64,000 bases of DNA, from assembly GCA_017979445.1 (NCBI GenBank), contig CM030705.1:13843040-13907039 (forward strand). Direction: 5' to 3'. Both the position numbers and the translations under genes were made by a program. Below, in pieces: positions 11,363 through 23,500 of the stretch. The notes beneath the pieces were generated by a model. That model ran no database searches, had not been told where the DNA came from, and worked only from the letters and a program-made list of their open reading frames with translations. Numbering within the stretch: position 1 is the first letter of the stretch; every line of letters starts with the position of its first letter. Source of the DNA: Akebia trifoliata. Its lineage: Eukaryota > Streptophyta > Magnoliopsida > Ranunculales > Lardizabalaceae.

Positions 11363-11474
11363 GAGAGAGCTTCTATTGGCACCCCAACTTTACTTACTCG
11401 GAACCATTCACTTATTTTCTTTATTTTGAATTGGGGTGTAATAAGTAAAATTCAAGGTGCCAATAGCAGCTCTC
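11363..11474. mobile_element. TATTGGCACCC-family MITE, minimal copy (about 112 bp)
   Basis: This copy is almost only the two inverted ends, GAGAGCTTCTATTGGCACCC and its near complement ending GGTGCCAATAGCAGCTCTC, with about 20 bases of spacer. It could fold into a near-continuous hairpin. Confidence 0.65.
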
Positions 11475-11914
11475 GAAGATAATTGATCGGGTCTATTTGA
11501 GCCAACAGAAATCTGCTCGGTGAGTGAACCTCCCCGAATCATTTACATGCTCATGAAGGACATCATACTAGCTGTTCCATATAATGTACACAATAAAAAT
11601 GTAACATACAAGCAATAAGATGGCATGTGACAGCACCTCTTCCACTCTGCAGAGTACTGCTTCAGAATGATCTCAATCCTCTTATTATCATCATCCATAA
11701 CAGCATCAAGAGCTTCCTTTGCCATACCATTACAGTTAACAAACCATTGCGGCTTTATCATTGGTTCCACAACATCATTGGTTGGCATCTCATTATTTTG
11801 GGCAAATATCCAAATAGTAAATATAGCAACCTGAACTAAAGGGACTGAGTGAGAAACAATCTAAGAAGGCTAATTACTGAATATCCCTGGGCTGGAAGAG
11901 GTTGAATGTGTTGA

Positions 11915-12196
11915 GTTGAGTGTATATTTTCTTCCAATCTCAGGTGTGCCATACCCTAGTAATGTCCCGTGACCCACTTATATATGCAGTTCTCCCCCTC
12001 TCCAACAGATCGATCTTTTGGAGTAGTTGGTTGATTGGTTAACAAGGTATAGGTCACAGGTGAGGGGCGTGTTGAGTGTATATTTTCCTCCACTCATGGG
12101 TGTGTCATACCCCCAGTAAAGTCTTGTGACCCTCTTACATTCACAGTTCTCCCCCTATCCAACATACCGATCTTTTGGAATAGTTGGTTGGTTAAC
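11915..12196. repeat. Diverged direct duplication of about 127 bp
   Basis: Copies at 11915-12043 and 12071-12196 both run from GTTGAGTGTATATTTTC through a GTGTGYCATACCC motif, CAGTTCTCCCCCT and GATCTTTTGGAGTAGTTGG to GGTTAAC. The second copy abuts the end of the valyl-tRNA synthetase exon at 12206. It is probably a local duplication within the intron. Confidence 0.75.
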
Positions 12197-14712
12197 AGAA
12201 TGTACCTTAACAGCACCAGTCCCGAATTCTGGATCAACAAGTACTGCATCACAAACTATGGGTAGTTTTCTTCCATTGAATGGATGCATAGCAAATTTTG
12301 TACCTGTTGTCTTCAGGATGTATAGCAATTGTTGTATCACCAAGCATTGTTTCCACTCTGGTTGTGGCAACCACAATGTCACCCAGCCCTCCCTCTCAAG
12401 GGTAAGCAAAAGATGTCAAAATGCCAAACTCCACCAATTTCTCATACCCAGGAACCTTCAATAGAGTCCTTTCTTTAATGTCCTTGTAATCTGCCTCAAT
12501 ATCAGATATAACCGTTCGCAATACACAATCCCAATTACACCAATGATCCCTGCATAAGAAGAAACAAAGATAGAAAGCTTTAAAAAGAATATATTAAGTG
12601 AACAGAGCATAAGTGCACAGTAGTCATGTAAAAAGATTCTTGGTGTATATTTTTTTAAATTTAAAAAAGAAATGAATCAATTATTATGCATTCACTTGCT
12701 ATGATGAATCACAAAAGGCACATAAAATACTGGGTAGTATGGATGAAGCCAAACCAAAGATAACAAAAGCAACTAATATCATAAAATAAAAAAAATAAAA
12801 AAGTCTCATTTTAAATATACCTATAAATAAGACCTTCCCTGTATAGCCGGACAAAAGCCTTGGTGACAGCCCTTGAGCTTTTCTCATCCATTGTGAAGCA
12901 CTGATGATAAGCAAAAAAAAAAAAAAGAACAAAAATAATGCACCAAGTAAAAAAAAAAACACAGTCAAAAAAGTGTTGCAATCAAAGAGTTACTTTTCCC
13001 AGAGCAAAGGCAAAAGGCTACTCTCAACGGTTGGACAAAATTTTAAATCCTAACCTCGGGAGTCCTGTCAAGAGATACACCCAATCGACGTTCTTGATTT
13101 AATATGGTACCTCCATACGAATTTTTCCATTTCCAAACCTTTTCACCACAACATCAACCAGATTCACCGAAGTTTAGAAGTTAATGAGGTAATAAACATT
13201 TGTATTGGAAGTTCATTCACGTTCTTAATAACGTTGAAACTAATTCGTGACAGTTCAAACTTACTTCAGACACAAGCACTCCTGACCTATATCATGCCTT
13301 GTTAATTTACTTTCACGCATTATCTTCTTCTCCACAACAACCTGCAGAATGGCATGCAGATATTAAAGAAAGTTATCGAATAACATCAGCATACAAAGAG
13401 CAGCAATTCTTTATAATATAAAACATGAAAATCCAAACAGACATAAAAAACCCAAATAACTTCTCTAGTTGATGACTGGTTGAAGGGATATTCTCTAGCT
13501 AATATTTCGGCAACCTCAATTCTCTCCTAACATGTGAACAAAGTAATCGTAATGAGTCAATAAAATCCAAGAAGATTTCATTCACAATGAAGGCAAGCCT
13601 ACACAGAATTGAGAATCAATCTAATGAACTCAATTATGTTTGATATGAAACTTTGACATATTGCATCAGTGATAATGAGTACTAAAGCATTGTGTTTCAT
13701 ACTTGAATGTATCAAGAAAGCATGGCATTAAGTTTCTACGTTTCATACCAAAATATTTATTTTCCACAGGGGCTCAACAGGAAATTCTACATATATACAT
13801 ACAAGGGGGGTTCATTGTTCGTTTAGTGAAATATTTCAGTTTTTGAAGTGTAATAATCAAATTTCAGGTATAAAAATGCAACATTTTGATGGAAATATTT
13901 AGGAGAACAATTAATTTTGACCAAAATATTACTATTTTAAATTTGTAATTGAGAAACACTCTAAAAAAATCACTTAAATTATAAACTGTCTAGATACATG
14001 GAAATTACATAGAATATTCACTTATAAGTAGGAAAAACTATATATCAACTCATTTTGACGTATCCTAAGAAAATTAGCATATGCATTAATGTGAATGCAA
14101 ATCATATTTTTCATGTTCTCATTAATTGAATATAATAATAATAATTTGTTCATTGAAAAGGGGAGTTGTTCTACATATTAACCTGTATGTAATTAATTTG
14201 ACAAATTTTTTTTTTTTTTTTTGTTAAGTTAAAATTTTATTGATTTAATTGGACAAGATTATTATCATTTCTGTGTAGAATCAATCATTTTGGCTGATAG
14301 GTTCTCAGATACCTATGTCAGTGTGTAATGGAAGGTTATTGGATCTTCATTCCCAGACTACTTATGGTTGTTATTGTAATTTTTTGATAACTAAAAGTGT
14401 ATTCCATGCTTGTTTTTTCATTTCCAGCCGTTTCAATGATATTTCTGCAATATTTTCATCATTTCCAGGAAAAATTTATTAATTTCAACATTGAACAAAA
14501 TAGACACTGAAACCAACATAAAAATTTAAGTGCAAGATAAATTGTTGCAAGCTATTCAATACATCACTTGTTGTATTCGTAATGGAAAATGGGATTATAC
14601 AATGACATGGAATATAACGGATTTCCCTAATAAGTAATAAGCTAATCACAAATACCAATCATTAACGGATAGTTAACTTGGGCTTCGCCAAACAGGATTC
14701 ATCTCCAACAAT

Positions 14713-14952
14713 CAGGGACGGAGCCAGGATTTTGCTCATGTGGGGGGCAAGCAAGAGTAGAAAAAAATTTGTGGGGACAATTAAGAGTGAAAAAAATAGT
14801 TGTGGGGGCAACTAAGAGTCGAAAAAAAAATTGTGGGGGCAATAGTGGCAGATTTCTTTATCCGCCGCTAAAATCTGTTTCAATAGCACATTAATCCATA
14901 AAATTTGAAAACTCTTGTGGGGGGACTTGCCCCCACTCTAAATCTGCCCCTG
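14713..14952. mobile_element. hAT-type MITE with CAGGG..CCCTG ends, 240 bp
   Basis: It begins CAGGGACGGAGCCAGGATTT and ends AATCTGCCCCTG; the outer bases form short inverted repeats. Flanks are CCAACAAT (14705-14712) and CCCACAAT (14953-14960), an 8-base duplication with one mismatch. The interior has three direct repeats of a unit with AGAGTNGAAAAAAA and TGTGGGGGCAA. The CAGGGGCGG type of end is familiar from plant hAT MITEs. Confidence 0.8.
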
Positions 14953-17617
14953 CCCACAATTCAAAGGCCTTCTTCACATTAAATTAAACAATCTGAAATT
15001 CGCAAAACAACCCTTGAAACCTAAAGGCAATCCTATTTTTACCTAAAATTTTTGAAACTCACGTGCAACCAACTAGCCGCATAAAAACATAATATATAAC
15101 CTTGATAATATACAATCCAGCGATCAGTTACAAGTTTATCTTAACTATTATAATGAGAGAAGGAAGAGTAGAAGTGGTTCGACACCAAAATTTGGATCCC
15201 ACAAACACCCCCACCTTTACATTTAAACTTAGCACAACGTTTTGGATAAGTAAATTGGGCCAAACCAGCCTTTAGAATCAAATAGAAAAATTCAAATCCC
15301 TTGGTGGTGTACCTGTTAGAAGCTTGGCATGCAATTACAAAATTCCAACAGTTCATTACTTTTACTGTAAGGAATTGAAAAGTTATTGAGCAATCTCAAT
15401 GCCTATAATAAGGCTAAAAGCTGCAAGAAGATTCATTATACATCCACCTTGAATCCGATTGTACCAACTACCAATGGAGTTTCTTTATTATTTGATTACT
15501 CTTTTATGTTTATTCGCATGATCTAATATTCAATTCCTTAAAGAAAACTAATAAACCAATAATTCTTAAGTTTCTTAGAACATTTTATCTTCTAAGTTGG
15601 CTGTTTGGCAACTTTTGTTACCAAACCATACTACGACATGAAGTATCGAATGCAAGGTTGCAGTACTCCTATTATGATCCATAGCGGAATACTATATGTT
15701 TAATGAGGTTAATATGTGAATGAAAAAAAATCAATACATGAAATGAATGATCAAAGAATATTTTCAGTAATTATAATTTGTTGTTCACAATTTATATCTA
15801 TACAAATTTAAAAGGGAAAAAAAGATTAAAAAAAAATTGAAACTATTATTTTGGCATTGTGGGGACCCAAATCCTAATACTATTTCAGTGGAATGAAGTT
15901 CATTAAGAAATATTTTCAAGAGTTTTTGGGATGTTAGTAAAAGTGTCCTAATTTTCTTAATATAGTATATTCATATATAAACTACCTAGCTTGGATTTTA
16001 TTTATTTTTTAAATATTCATAATAAATAAAGAGATGGATCAAGATAAATTTTGGATCAAAACTGTCTAGTTTAGCTTCTAGGAGTATGATTACAGTAGTT
16101 TCTGGTAGTTATTACAAGGTATTCTCATTGAATCACTTTCTTGCCACTAAGTAGTTGGTCAAACTGATCACATCCAATGCAGAATTGATCCAGGAGAATC
16201 TACATGCATAATCTATAGTAAATTTGACATAACTTTGTCATTTCAACGATTCCAAAGGCATTGGAAATAGGACTTACGAAAGCGTTTAAACATCGTTTAC
16301 CCCTCTAAAATCACAGTCAAAGTTGGACTTTCTATTTATAGAATCTTTGATTGCGAATAATTTTAATTCGATTGTGATTCTGAAGTTGTTACAGAAAAGA
16401 GTTTTTAGGTAATTCAAATTCTTAATTCAATTACAAAGTAATTAGTATTTTACTATTTTTAGTAAGTACACCAATTAGAATAGAACTAGGTTTTGTTCTT
16501 TCTTCTTTTATAAATACCATTGTAACTCCATTTTGGAGGAGAGATACAGGAAAGTAAGCTCTTTCTTCTTCTTCTCCAATTATTTGATCTTGTTCTTCAT
16601 TATCGAGGATTGTTTGGATTAAGAATAATGACAATAACTCTTATTTTCAAGGTGTGGTTGATTTGCTTCCACATCATAACACAAGAAGCTTAAAGATTTT
16701 TAAAATTGCAGGATACACATATCAGTATTAGATTATTTTTTTTAAATGTGTTTTTTGATCTCTTAGAGGTGAAATCTAGCTTTTATCTCCTAGCTTAAGA
16801 CAAGATTTTTTATTCTTAAGAGAAACAATTTTCTTTTCATAAATATAGTGTCAATCGTTCTTAGGTAATTTATTCCACCCAATAACTAAGAATCTAGAGA
16901 TCTGAGAAGACACCATTAGCAATAGTAAGTGAAACAAATAATTTATCCAGATCATGGCTCCCAACCAAAGGTCAAGGCAAATGAGTTGTAAATTATATTC
17001 ATGAGATATAATTTAATTATCCATTAGATTTCTTTACGTTTAAATTATATTCATGAGATTTTGAACTGGCTTGAATCATGGGAAAACCTTTAGAAGTAAT
17101 TTTTGAAGTCACAACCATGCAAATAATATAAAACAAATACTATAAGAGAAAAGAATGGGTACCCATTATAACTTTGGAAATCCCAAATTACCATGACAAT
17201 GAACAAGGATTATTATACAAAGCTCTAGGATTGTTCCCTTTAAATATTTGATGGGATGTTTCGAAGTTCTTTTTGATAAAGAAATATGGAGGAATTGACA
17301 TTCACAACTGAGTGAAAAAATCAACTCAAGAAGTATTATGACAAGATTGGAAACGAAAACAAAAACGAATTTGTTTTTCAGGGATTCATATAATTATCAT
17401 TACTAACATCTACCCATCTATCCTAATTGGGTTTATCTGATTGGTCGTTACATGTCACTATAGTATCATGTTTCATATCTTGCCTAATGCCTAGGGTAGT
17501 ACATGTTATGGACAACTTCATCACTATTTATAAATTGTGACATGTCACTCCTACTATTACATAGTAGTAGACACTTGAAAATGTTGATCTATTGGACAGA
17601 TAAGTAAATGTAAGCTT

Positions 17618-17774
17618 TCATTAATGTCTCTCATTGCACCAAGTCTTTAAAAAGAGGATTCATTGAAACAGTCCAAAACCAAATGTAGTGTTAGTGCATA
17701 GGTCATTATAATATTAGAATTGTTTTTTCTCACTGTTAGATAAAGACTTGGTGCAATAAAAAACGTTAATGGAA
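17618..17774. repeat. Inverted repeat pair, possible small MITE
   Basis: The left arm contains ATTGCACCAAGTCTTTA and the right arm the exact complement, TAAAGACTTGGTGCAAT, about 110 bases apart. The outer parts (TTAATG / CATTAA with changes) also pair. No clear target duplication was found. Confidence 0.5.
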
Positions 17775-18458
17775 GATTTTCCAAAAACAAACAGTGCTGC
17801 CAAAGTTAAAGTCCAACAAGCGAAAATATAGGATAATTAACAAAATTTTTTTTTATTTATTTAAATTAAGGGACATCTTGATCACCTTTTTTGTGTAAGG
17901 GGAAGAAAATGACAATCTAAATAGGGCTTTCTTGGAGATTACCTATGATGGAAGGGTCATCTCCTTTGCCTAACCAACAAAAAACCTCAACTCCTCTCAG
18001 AAAGTCAACCACAACAGATACATACCAAGCTTTTTTTTTCCATAGAGAAAGAGAGATAGAGGGTGGAAAGAGTTAAAGATGATGTATTGAATATAATAGA
18101 TGTCGATTGATGAATAAGAATTTGTAGAGAAGTTGAGGAGGCAGAGTCAGAAACGAAGTAGGCGTTTGGATAGGACTCCTTGGCTACTTCTGACTCTTGC
18201 TGGGAGTTAGAAGTCGTTTGGATGCGTTTAGATGAACAACTCCTTCGAAGAGTTACTCCGCGCAAGAGCAAAAAATTACTCTTTGTGAAGAAGTCGAGAA
18301 AACCTATTTCTCAAAACTCATCTTGCGGGGAGTCAAAATCTAACGGTTCGTTTTACCAAAATACCCTTAACTTCATTAATTTTCTATGAAAATATTCCTA
18401 ATTCATTTGCCCTTAAATCAAATGAAAGAAACATTTATTAATATTAATTTTTTTTTAA

Positions 18459-18890
18459 AATTTTGGGTATAATGGATTTAAACACATTATATTAATATTT
18501 AATATTTAAAATATTATATTATATTAATATTTATAGTTAAAATGTCAAAAACAATATAGTTTGAAGTCATATTATGACACTAAAAGACAGTTTGTCAATT
18601 TTTTTTTTTTAATTTTGAGTATAATGGATTTAAACACATTATATTAATATTTAATATTTAAAATATTATATTATATTACTATTTATAGTTAAAATGTCAA
18701 AAACAGTATAGTTTGAAGTATATTATGACACTAAAAGACAGTCTGTCAATTTTTTTTTTTAATTTTGAGTATAATGGATTTAAACACATTATATTAATAT
18801 TTAATATTTAAAATATTATATTATATTAATATTTATAGTTAAAATGTCAAAAACAGTATAGTTTAAGGGCATATTATGACACTAAAAGAT
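18459..18890. repeat. Tandem array, about 150-bp unit, three copies
   Basis: Three head-to-tail copies start near 18459, 18611 and 18761. Each has a TTTTGAGTATAATGGATTT-like start, a very AT-rich middle (ATTAATATTTAATATTTAAA) and an end with ATTATGACACTAAAAGA. Copies differ at few positions, so the amplification is young. The preceding 18100-18350 segment (GTTTGGATGCGTTTAGATG) looks like a DNA-element end. Confidence 0.8.
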
Positions 18891-19240
18891 AAAAAACGGT
18901 AACTGGTATAATATAAGGGTATTTTTAAACTGAATAATCAAGGTCATTTTGGTTAAAAAATCAAGAAAATTGTGACTAAAAATCGAGTTAATTTCAAAAT
19001 TACAAAACTATCATTTTTCACTATATAATCTTCATAAATAAGCCCTTTTCATATATCGATACATGTTTGCACATGCCACCTTCTAGTAAAAACAATAGCA
19101 CTAGAAAACTCTAGCATTGCTAACGATATTCTCATAAATATGTTGCTCAAATATAAATTTTAAAATAAATCATTAAAAACTTGAGTTTTAATAATATAAC
19201 TATTCCATCTATTTATATCTCTTTTGATAAATTACTATTA

Positions 19241-20294
19241 GGTGTTATTTGTTAAACTGAAAAAAAAAAAAGTGTTGAATGACTTTAAGTGCTGAAACTT
19301 ATAAGCGCTGAATTTAAGTACTGAAAAAGTTGTTTGTTAGATGCAGAATCATGTTTGTTACACATTGCTGAAATTGATAAATTATCTTTTTTACCATTAT
19401 ACATTGTTTGCATGTTTCAAATGTTCATTTCTTATCAAACACAATAAAATATATTATTTCTTATAAAATTAAAATACAATTCATTTTTAAATAATAAGTA
19501 ATACTCAAATTTTCAATTTCTAAATAATAATCTTTATTTCTAAAATTCCACAAATTTTAAATTAAAAACAATAATGTCATACAAGTCACCAAAATTTGAA
19601 ATCAACATTGAAAGAACTTAATTTTGGATGAATAATTTTCGATGGAAATGAACGATGTGTAATTATAAAAACACCCCACGAATTAATAAGGGCAACTCAC
19701 ACCATAGCCAATTTTTTTTTTATCTTATATGGGTTAAAGTTTTTGGAATGAGCCAATTTTTTGTGAGGATAATCTATATGATTTGGAGATCATCCTCACC
19801 AAAAATCAGTCTATTCCAAAACTTCTAACCATATCAAAACTGGTTTCCAAAAAAAAAATAGACGACTTACGATTCTTAAACTTGTTTTGATGCGGTTAGA
19901 AGTTTCAAGATGGGCTAATTTTTACTAAGGATGTTCTCCTCGTTGTAGAGATCATTCTCACCAAAAATCAACTCATTTCGAAACTTGTAACCCATGGTGT
20001 GGGTTTATTAATTTGTGGGATGCTTATATAATTATCCATGGGAAATAAGAGGTAATATTCTTTTAAGTATAAGGGCATACTTGTCCGTGCCAAAAAAGAG
20101 AAATGCTTACCACTTCAGCACAAAAATTAAACATCAAAATATTGCTGAATTTTTTTTTTTCTTCTTATTTTCAGCTATAAGCATTGAAAATATGGAGTAG
20201 ACAAACACGCTAATTTGACAAAAAGTGCTAATTTTTTTTTTTTTTTTTTTACAGCATTAATAAGCACTGAAAAATAGTGCAAACAAACAGCCTC
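19241..20294. mobile_element. Tourist/Harbinger-like non-autonomous element, about 1.05 kb
   Basis: The ends GGTGTTATTTGTT and (complement) GAGGCTGTTTGTT are inverted and flanked by TTA on both sides (19238-19240 and 20295-20297), the preferred PIF/Harbinger duplication. Subterminal AGTGCTGAA and TTCAGTGCT motifs recur at both ends. It carries a nested double-hairpin MITE at 19662-20025 and no transposase. Confidence 0.65.
19662..20025. mobile_element. Double-hairpin MITE, copy B (nested, not in a TA repeat)
   Basis: The ends are inverted (CCCACGAATTAATAA and TTATTAATTTGTGGG). Inside are the two family hairpins around TTTTTGTGAGGATAATCT and TCACCAAAAATCA, more diverged than in copies A and D. 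TAATTAT occurs at both flanks and may be the duplicated target. It is inserted in the element at 19241-20294. Confidence 0.6.
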
Positions 20295-20517
20295 TTAGTC
20301 TCATCATTCAAAAAACATCAATCAAAAGGTAAAAACCATGCAAAGATATTGAAAATCAAAATTTGGATCAAATTGGTTATTGTAAATTTGAACAATTGAG
20401 AAAATTTAAAAAAAACTCTCTCAACTTACAATTAACAATTGCCTTTTTGTTGAAGCTCTTATTATCTCCTAGGAAAGTTGGAGAAATTTTCCTTAACTTT
20501 TCCTAAAAAGATCTAAT

Positions 20518-23500
20518 TCAAATCTTCAAACTTAAAGAATGTTTCAAGTTCCCTACATGAAGAACATGCAAACCCAAAGCCACTTTTTTGCTCCCAAGTT
20601 CATCAACCAAACTCAAATCCTTGCAAACATCCACCTTGAACTTCACTAAATCTTCACTTTGGGCTGTCAAGAAAACCTTCTCAAACCCTAACAAATGCTT
20701 CTTAGGGGCGTTGTGAACAATAGGGGGACTAGTGAACAAGAAAACTGTATGGCTTCCATCCATGCTTCCCGTGTTCTTAATTCTTAAATGAACACCAAAA
20801 GTTAGGTTTTGGCAACTGTTACTGTTCTCAAACAGTTCAATAGACTTGCATTCTTGGGAGTGACAAATATGATCCTTTTCTAAGGGGATGGAGACTAGTC
20901 TAGGTGCTTTAACAAGATTATGGTTGAACTTGGAGTAACTTAGGCCATCGCCGAATTTATATACAGTTTCACCGGTGTAAAATCGGTAGGTTCGGCCGGG
21001 GTATCCATTGGCGGGGTCTGGTCTCATGTTCATGTTTGTCATGGGTACCTTATCTACAAAATCTTGTGGGTACCATGTCATGGGTAGTCTTCCACCTGTG
21101 GACAAACCAAAAGAAATAAAATGATTAAGCCGCAAAATTATGAGACATTCGAGGTTTTAATTAGTACAAGATGACACATTTCTGAGATTAGCCTACATAG
21201 TTTATTCTTCGATGAGTAAGATTAGTTCGGGTACAAAACATTTTATAAGGTTGATCCATCTAGACTAAAATCCTCAGATCAAATCGATAGACATGGCTCG
21301 GGTATGTCATGGAGATGGTTATAGGCATGTGGCGGGGGGCTTACTTCCCCCCTCCCCACACGTGGCACATGAAGAAATGTTTTTTTTTTTTTTTTTTGAT
21401 GATGCGGTGTCTTGACCCATAGGCTCGACTAGATATTTATAAAGTCTACTCGCTTTCATAAATAAATAAATAAAGAACTTACTTGGGTTGAAGTATCCAA
21501 AGATCACATCAGCTATGGCAGCACCTCCGGCTTCTCCAGGGTAACCAACCCATAGGATGCTTGTAATCTTGACGTTGTCTTTGGCAAAAGAGATATCCAT
21601 GCCCCCACCAGACATAATAACAAGAATCACAGGTCCCTTCGACGCCTTTGCAACCTCGGTGATTAGAAGCGGTTGTTCTCCCGGGAGAACAATATTAACC
21701 CTATCTCGGCTCTCTGCCTCAATCGATTGATCAGCTCCTACTATTAAAACCGTGGCATCCGCTTGTGCTGCAATTCTCTTTGCATCATCTAGTTTTGCAC
21801 TCGCACACGCCACATTCGAGCAACCAGCTTCATAATAAGTTGGAATTATGGCTGATAGGCCTGCGAGAGGGGATGTGTACTTGCATGGAGTGCCTGAAAA
21901 CAATATTAGCAAAGGTCGAGCGAGATATTAGAAAGCTAAAGCAAGGGGACCATGTTCGGATTGGTGAGCGATGATGGGTTGGCTCGGTTTGGGGTCAAAC
22001 ATTGACCATAGCCTAACCCAACCTGACACCGAGCTTGAGATGCTCAACCCAAGATTTTCGCTAGTCAATTATTTCACAAAATCCTCACCCTACATTTCAA
22101 AACGATCATTTGAAAAAAATTTGAGATCATAAAATTCAAGGGGTGTAAAACTTAGAACTAGGGAAAAACTTTTAACAAAACAACTAAGAAAGTATAAAAA
22201 GGTTTGGATTGGTAGATACATGGAAAGGGAACTCATATGTTCACTCACAATATCAACTGTCTACATGTGAAATACAAGGGTCATGATGAAAAAAGTAACC
22301 CGAGAATATAGCACGAATCCCAAAGATAGATCCTAACAGTTGGATTTTGTATTTACATGGTTGGATTTATGTGTGAACACATAAGTTCATTTTCATGAGT
22401 CTACCGTCCCAATCACTGTAAAATACCCTCTATATTAATTGGACTCGGGTTGTTCGGTTTGAACAAAGCCTTGGTCCAAGCCCAATATCTGAACCAAATT
22501 ACAGTCATATTGGGCTCGGCTGACCATATAACAGGCTAGCTCTTAAGCCCTCAACCCAGCCCGATAGCTAATTGGACCTAGTAACACTACACAAATCAGA
22601 TCCATGACTTATTGGACTGGGAGAAATCAGGCCCATTGACAGCCCTATATAACCCTTGTTTTCTACAGATATAAGTAGAGGTACCTTCATAGTTGCCAAT
22701 CATGGTTTTTGTGACATCGACATTGGGTCCTATCAGTGCCAATGACTTGATGACACCTGGCGATAATGGCAACGTTCCTCCAGTGTTCTGTAACAAAACA
22801 ATCCCTTGTCTCGCAGCTTCTCGAGCTAGCTCTTGGTTCTCAGGGGTACAAACGTCTTTTGGACCGAGATTTCCAAATTGTTGCTTACTCGGATCGCCAT
22901 CGAAGAACCCGAGTCGAATCAGTGTGGCGAAATTGTTAGAGATTGCATTGTCGATGGCCGATTCATTCACTAATCCACCTTTGACTGCCGTTTCGGTATG
23001 TTTACCAAGGAAAGATCCACAATCAAGATCCAAACCTGAACCATCAAACACAACTCTTAATCATTTATTAGTTCCATTGATCTAGCCATTACGAATACGA
23101 CAATGATCATGATCAAGCACCGTCAATGGATTGGGTCCAGATCGGATTAGGGTTGATCCGGATCGATTTGATAATTATCGTTAGATCCACAACCGATCTT
23201 ATAAACATTCGATCGGGTTTTTATCCAAAACCTGATCCAATAACAATTGGATAGGGTCCGGATATAGTAAAATCCAAATAGACATAGAAAATCTATATAA
23301 ACTTCATATATATGAAACGAAAATAAAATATAACCAGTCCGATATGTTATCGGATCGGATCCCAAGTACTGTATCCATGCAAAGCTATCAGAGTCGGGTG
23401 CTGGATGATCCAGAACCAGTCTGATAGTTATTGGATCGGATCCCAAATAATCAATCCATACTGGAACTTATCGGATGTGAGCTTTGGTCTGATCCGATAC

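Larger units (their letters stand above)
10635..11474. mobile_element. Composite of TATTGGCACCC-family MITEs with a nested insertion
   Basis: The left end AGAGAGCTGCTATTGGCACC starts a copy that aligns with 6919-7094. It is split by a Mutator-type insertion (10785-11265) and resumes at about 11276 with CGTTCAAACAATTTC. A further short copy (11363-11474) follows directly. The order of events is first MITE, then the insertion into it. Confidence 0.6.
5466..13341 (-). pseudogene. Valyl-tRNA synthetase pseudogene, introns retained
   Basis: Exon remnants appear in gene order on the minus strand at about 13341-13259, 13138-13055, 12900-12821, 12550-12206, 11801-11637, 10600-10425, 9740-9480, 9020-8519, 7905-7808, 6775-6632 and 5639-5466. 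They match a plant cytosolic-type class I ValRS, which charges tRNA-Val. Visible pieces are the editing domain ([10 protein letters not shown]), the stretch before the catalytic core ending ([15 protein letters not shown]), the degraded KMSKS loop, the anticodon-binding domain ([14 protein letters not shown]) and the C-terminal coiled coil (LNAEAELEKLRKK), ending at a stop at 5466. Decay is clear. A TGA replaces a codon at 12396-12398. KMSKS reads KMSQV and is followed by a 2-base insertion, with another 2-base insertion soon after. Frameshifts also occur near 8840, 8690 and 5570. The N-terminal HIGH region, part of the editing domain and the FWVARM exon are absent. Retained introns exclude a processed copy. 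Confidence 0.92.
13342..17990. other. Intergenic AT-rich stretch, no gene seen
   Basis: Apart from the hAT element at 14713-14952 and a hairpin-like inverted pair near 17618-17772, I see no exons, RNA genes or strong repeats. The upstream exons of the valyl-tRNA synthetase (the ATP-site HIGH motif and N-terminus) should lie here but are not recognisable. The few ORFs of 60-90 codons look random. Confidence 0.5.

Noticed and set aside
13490..13540. Short minus-strand peptide RIEVAEILAREYPF resembling the C-terminal part of some plant NAD(P)-binding reductases
   Set aside because: Too short (about 15 residues), with no neighbouring exon of such a gene; probably chance.
18459..18890. Possible CRISPR-like repeat array
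   Set aside because: Units are about 150 bp, contiguous and without spacers in plant nuclear DNA; it is a tandem repeat.
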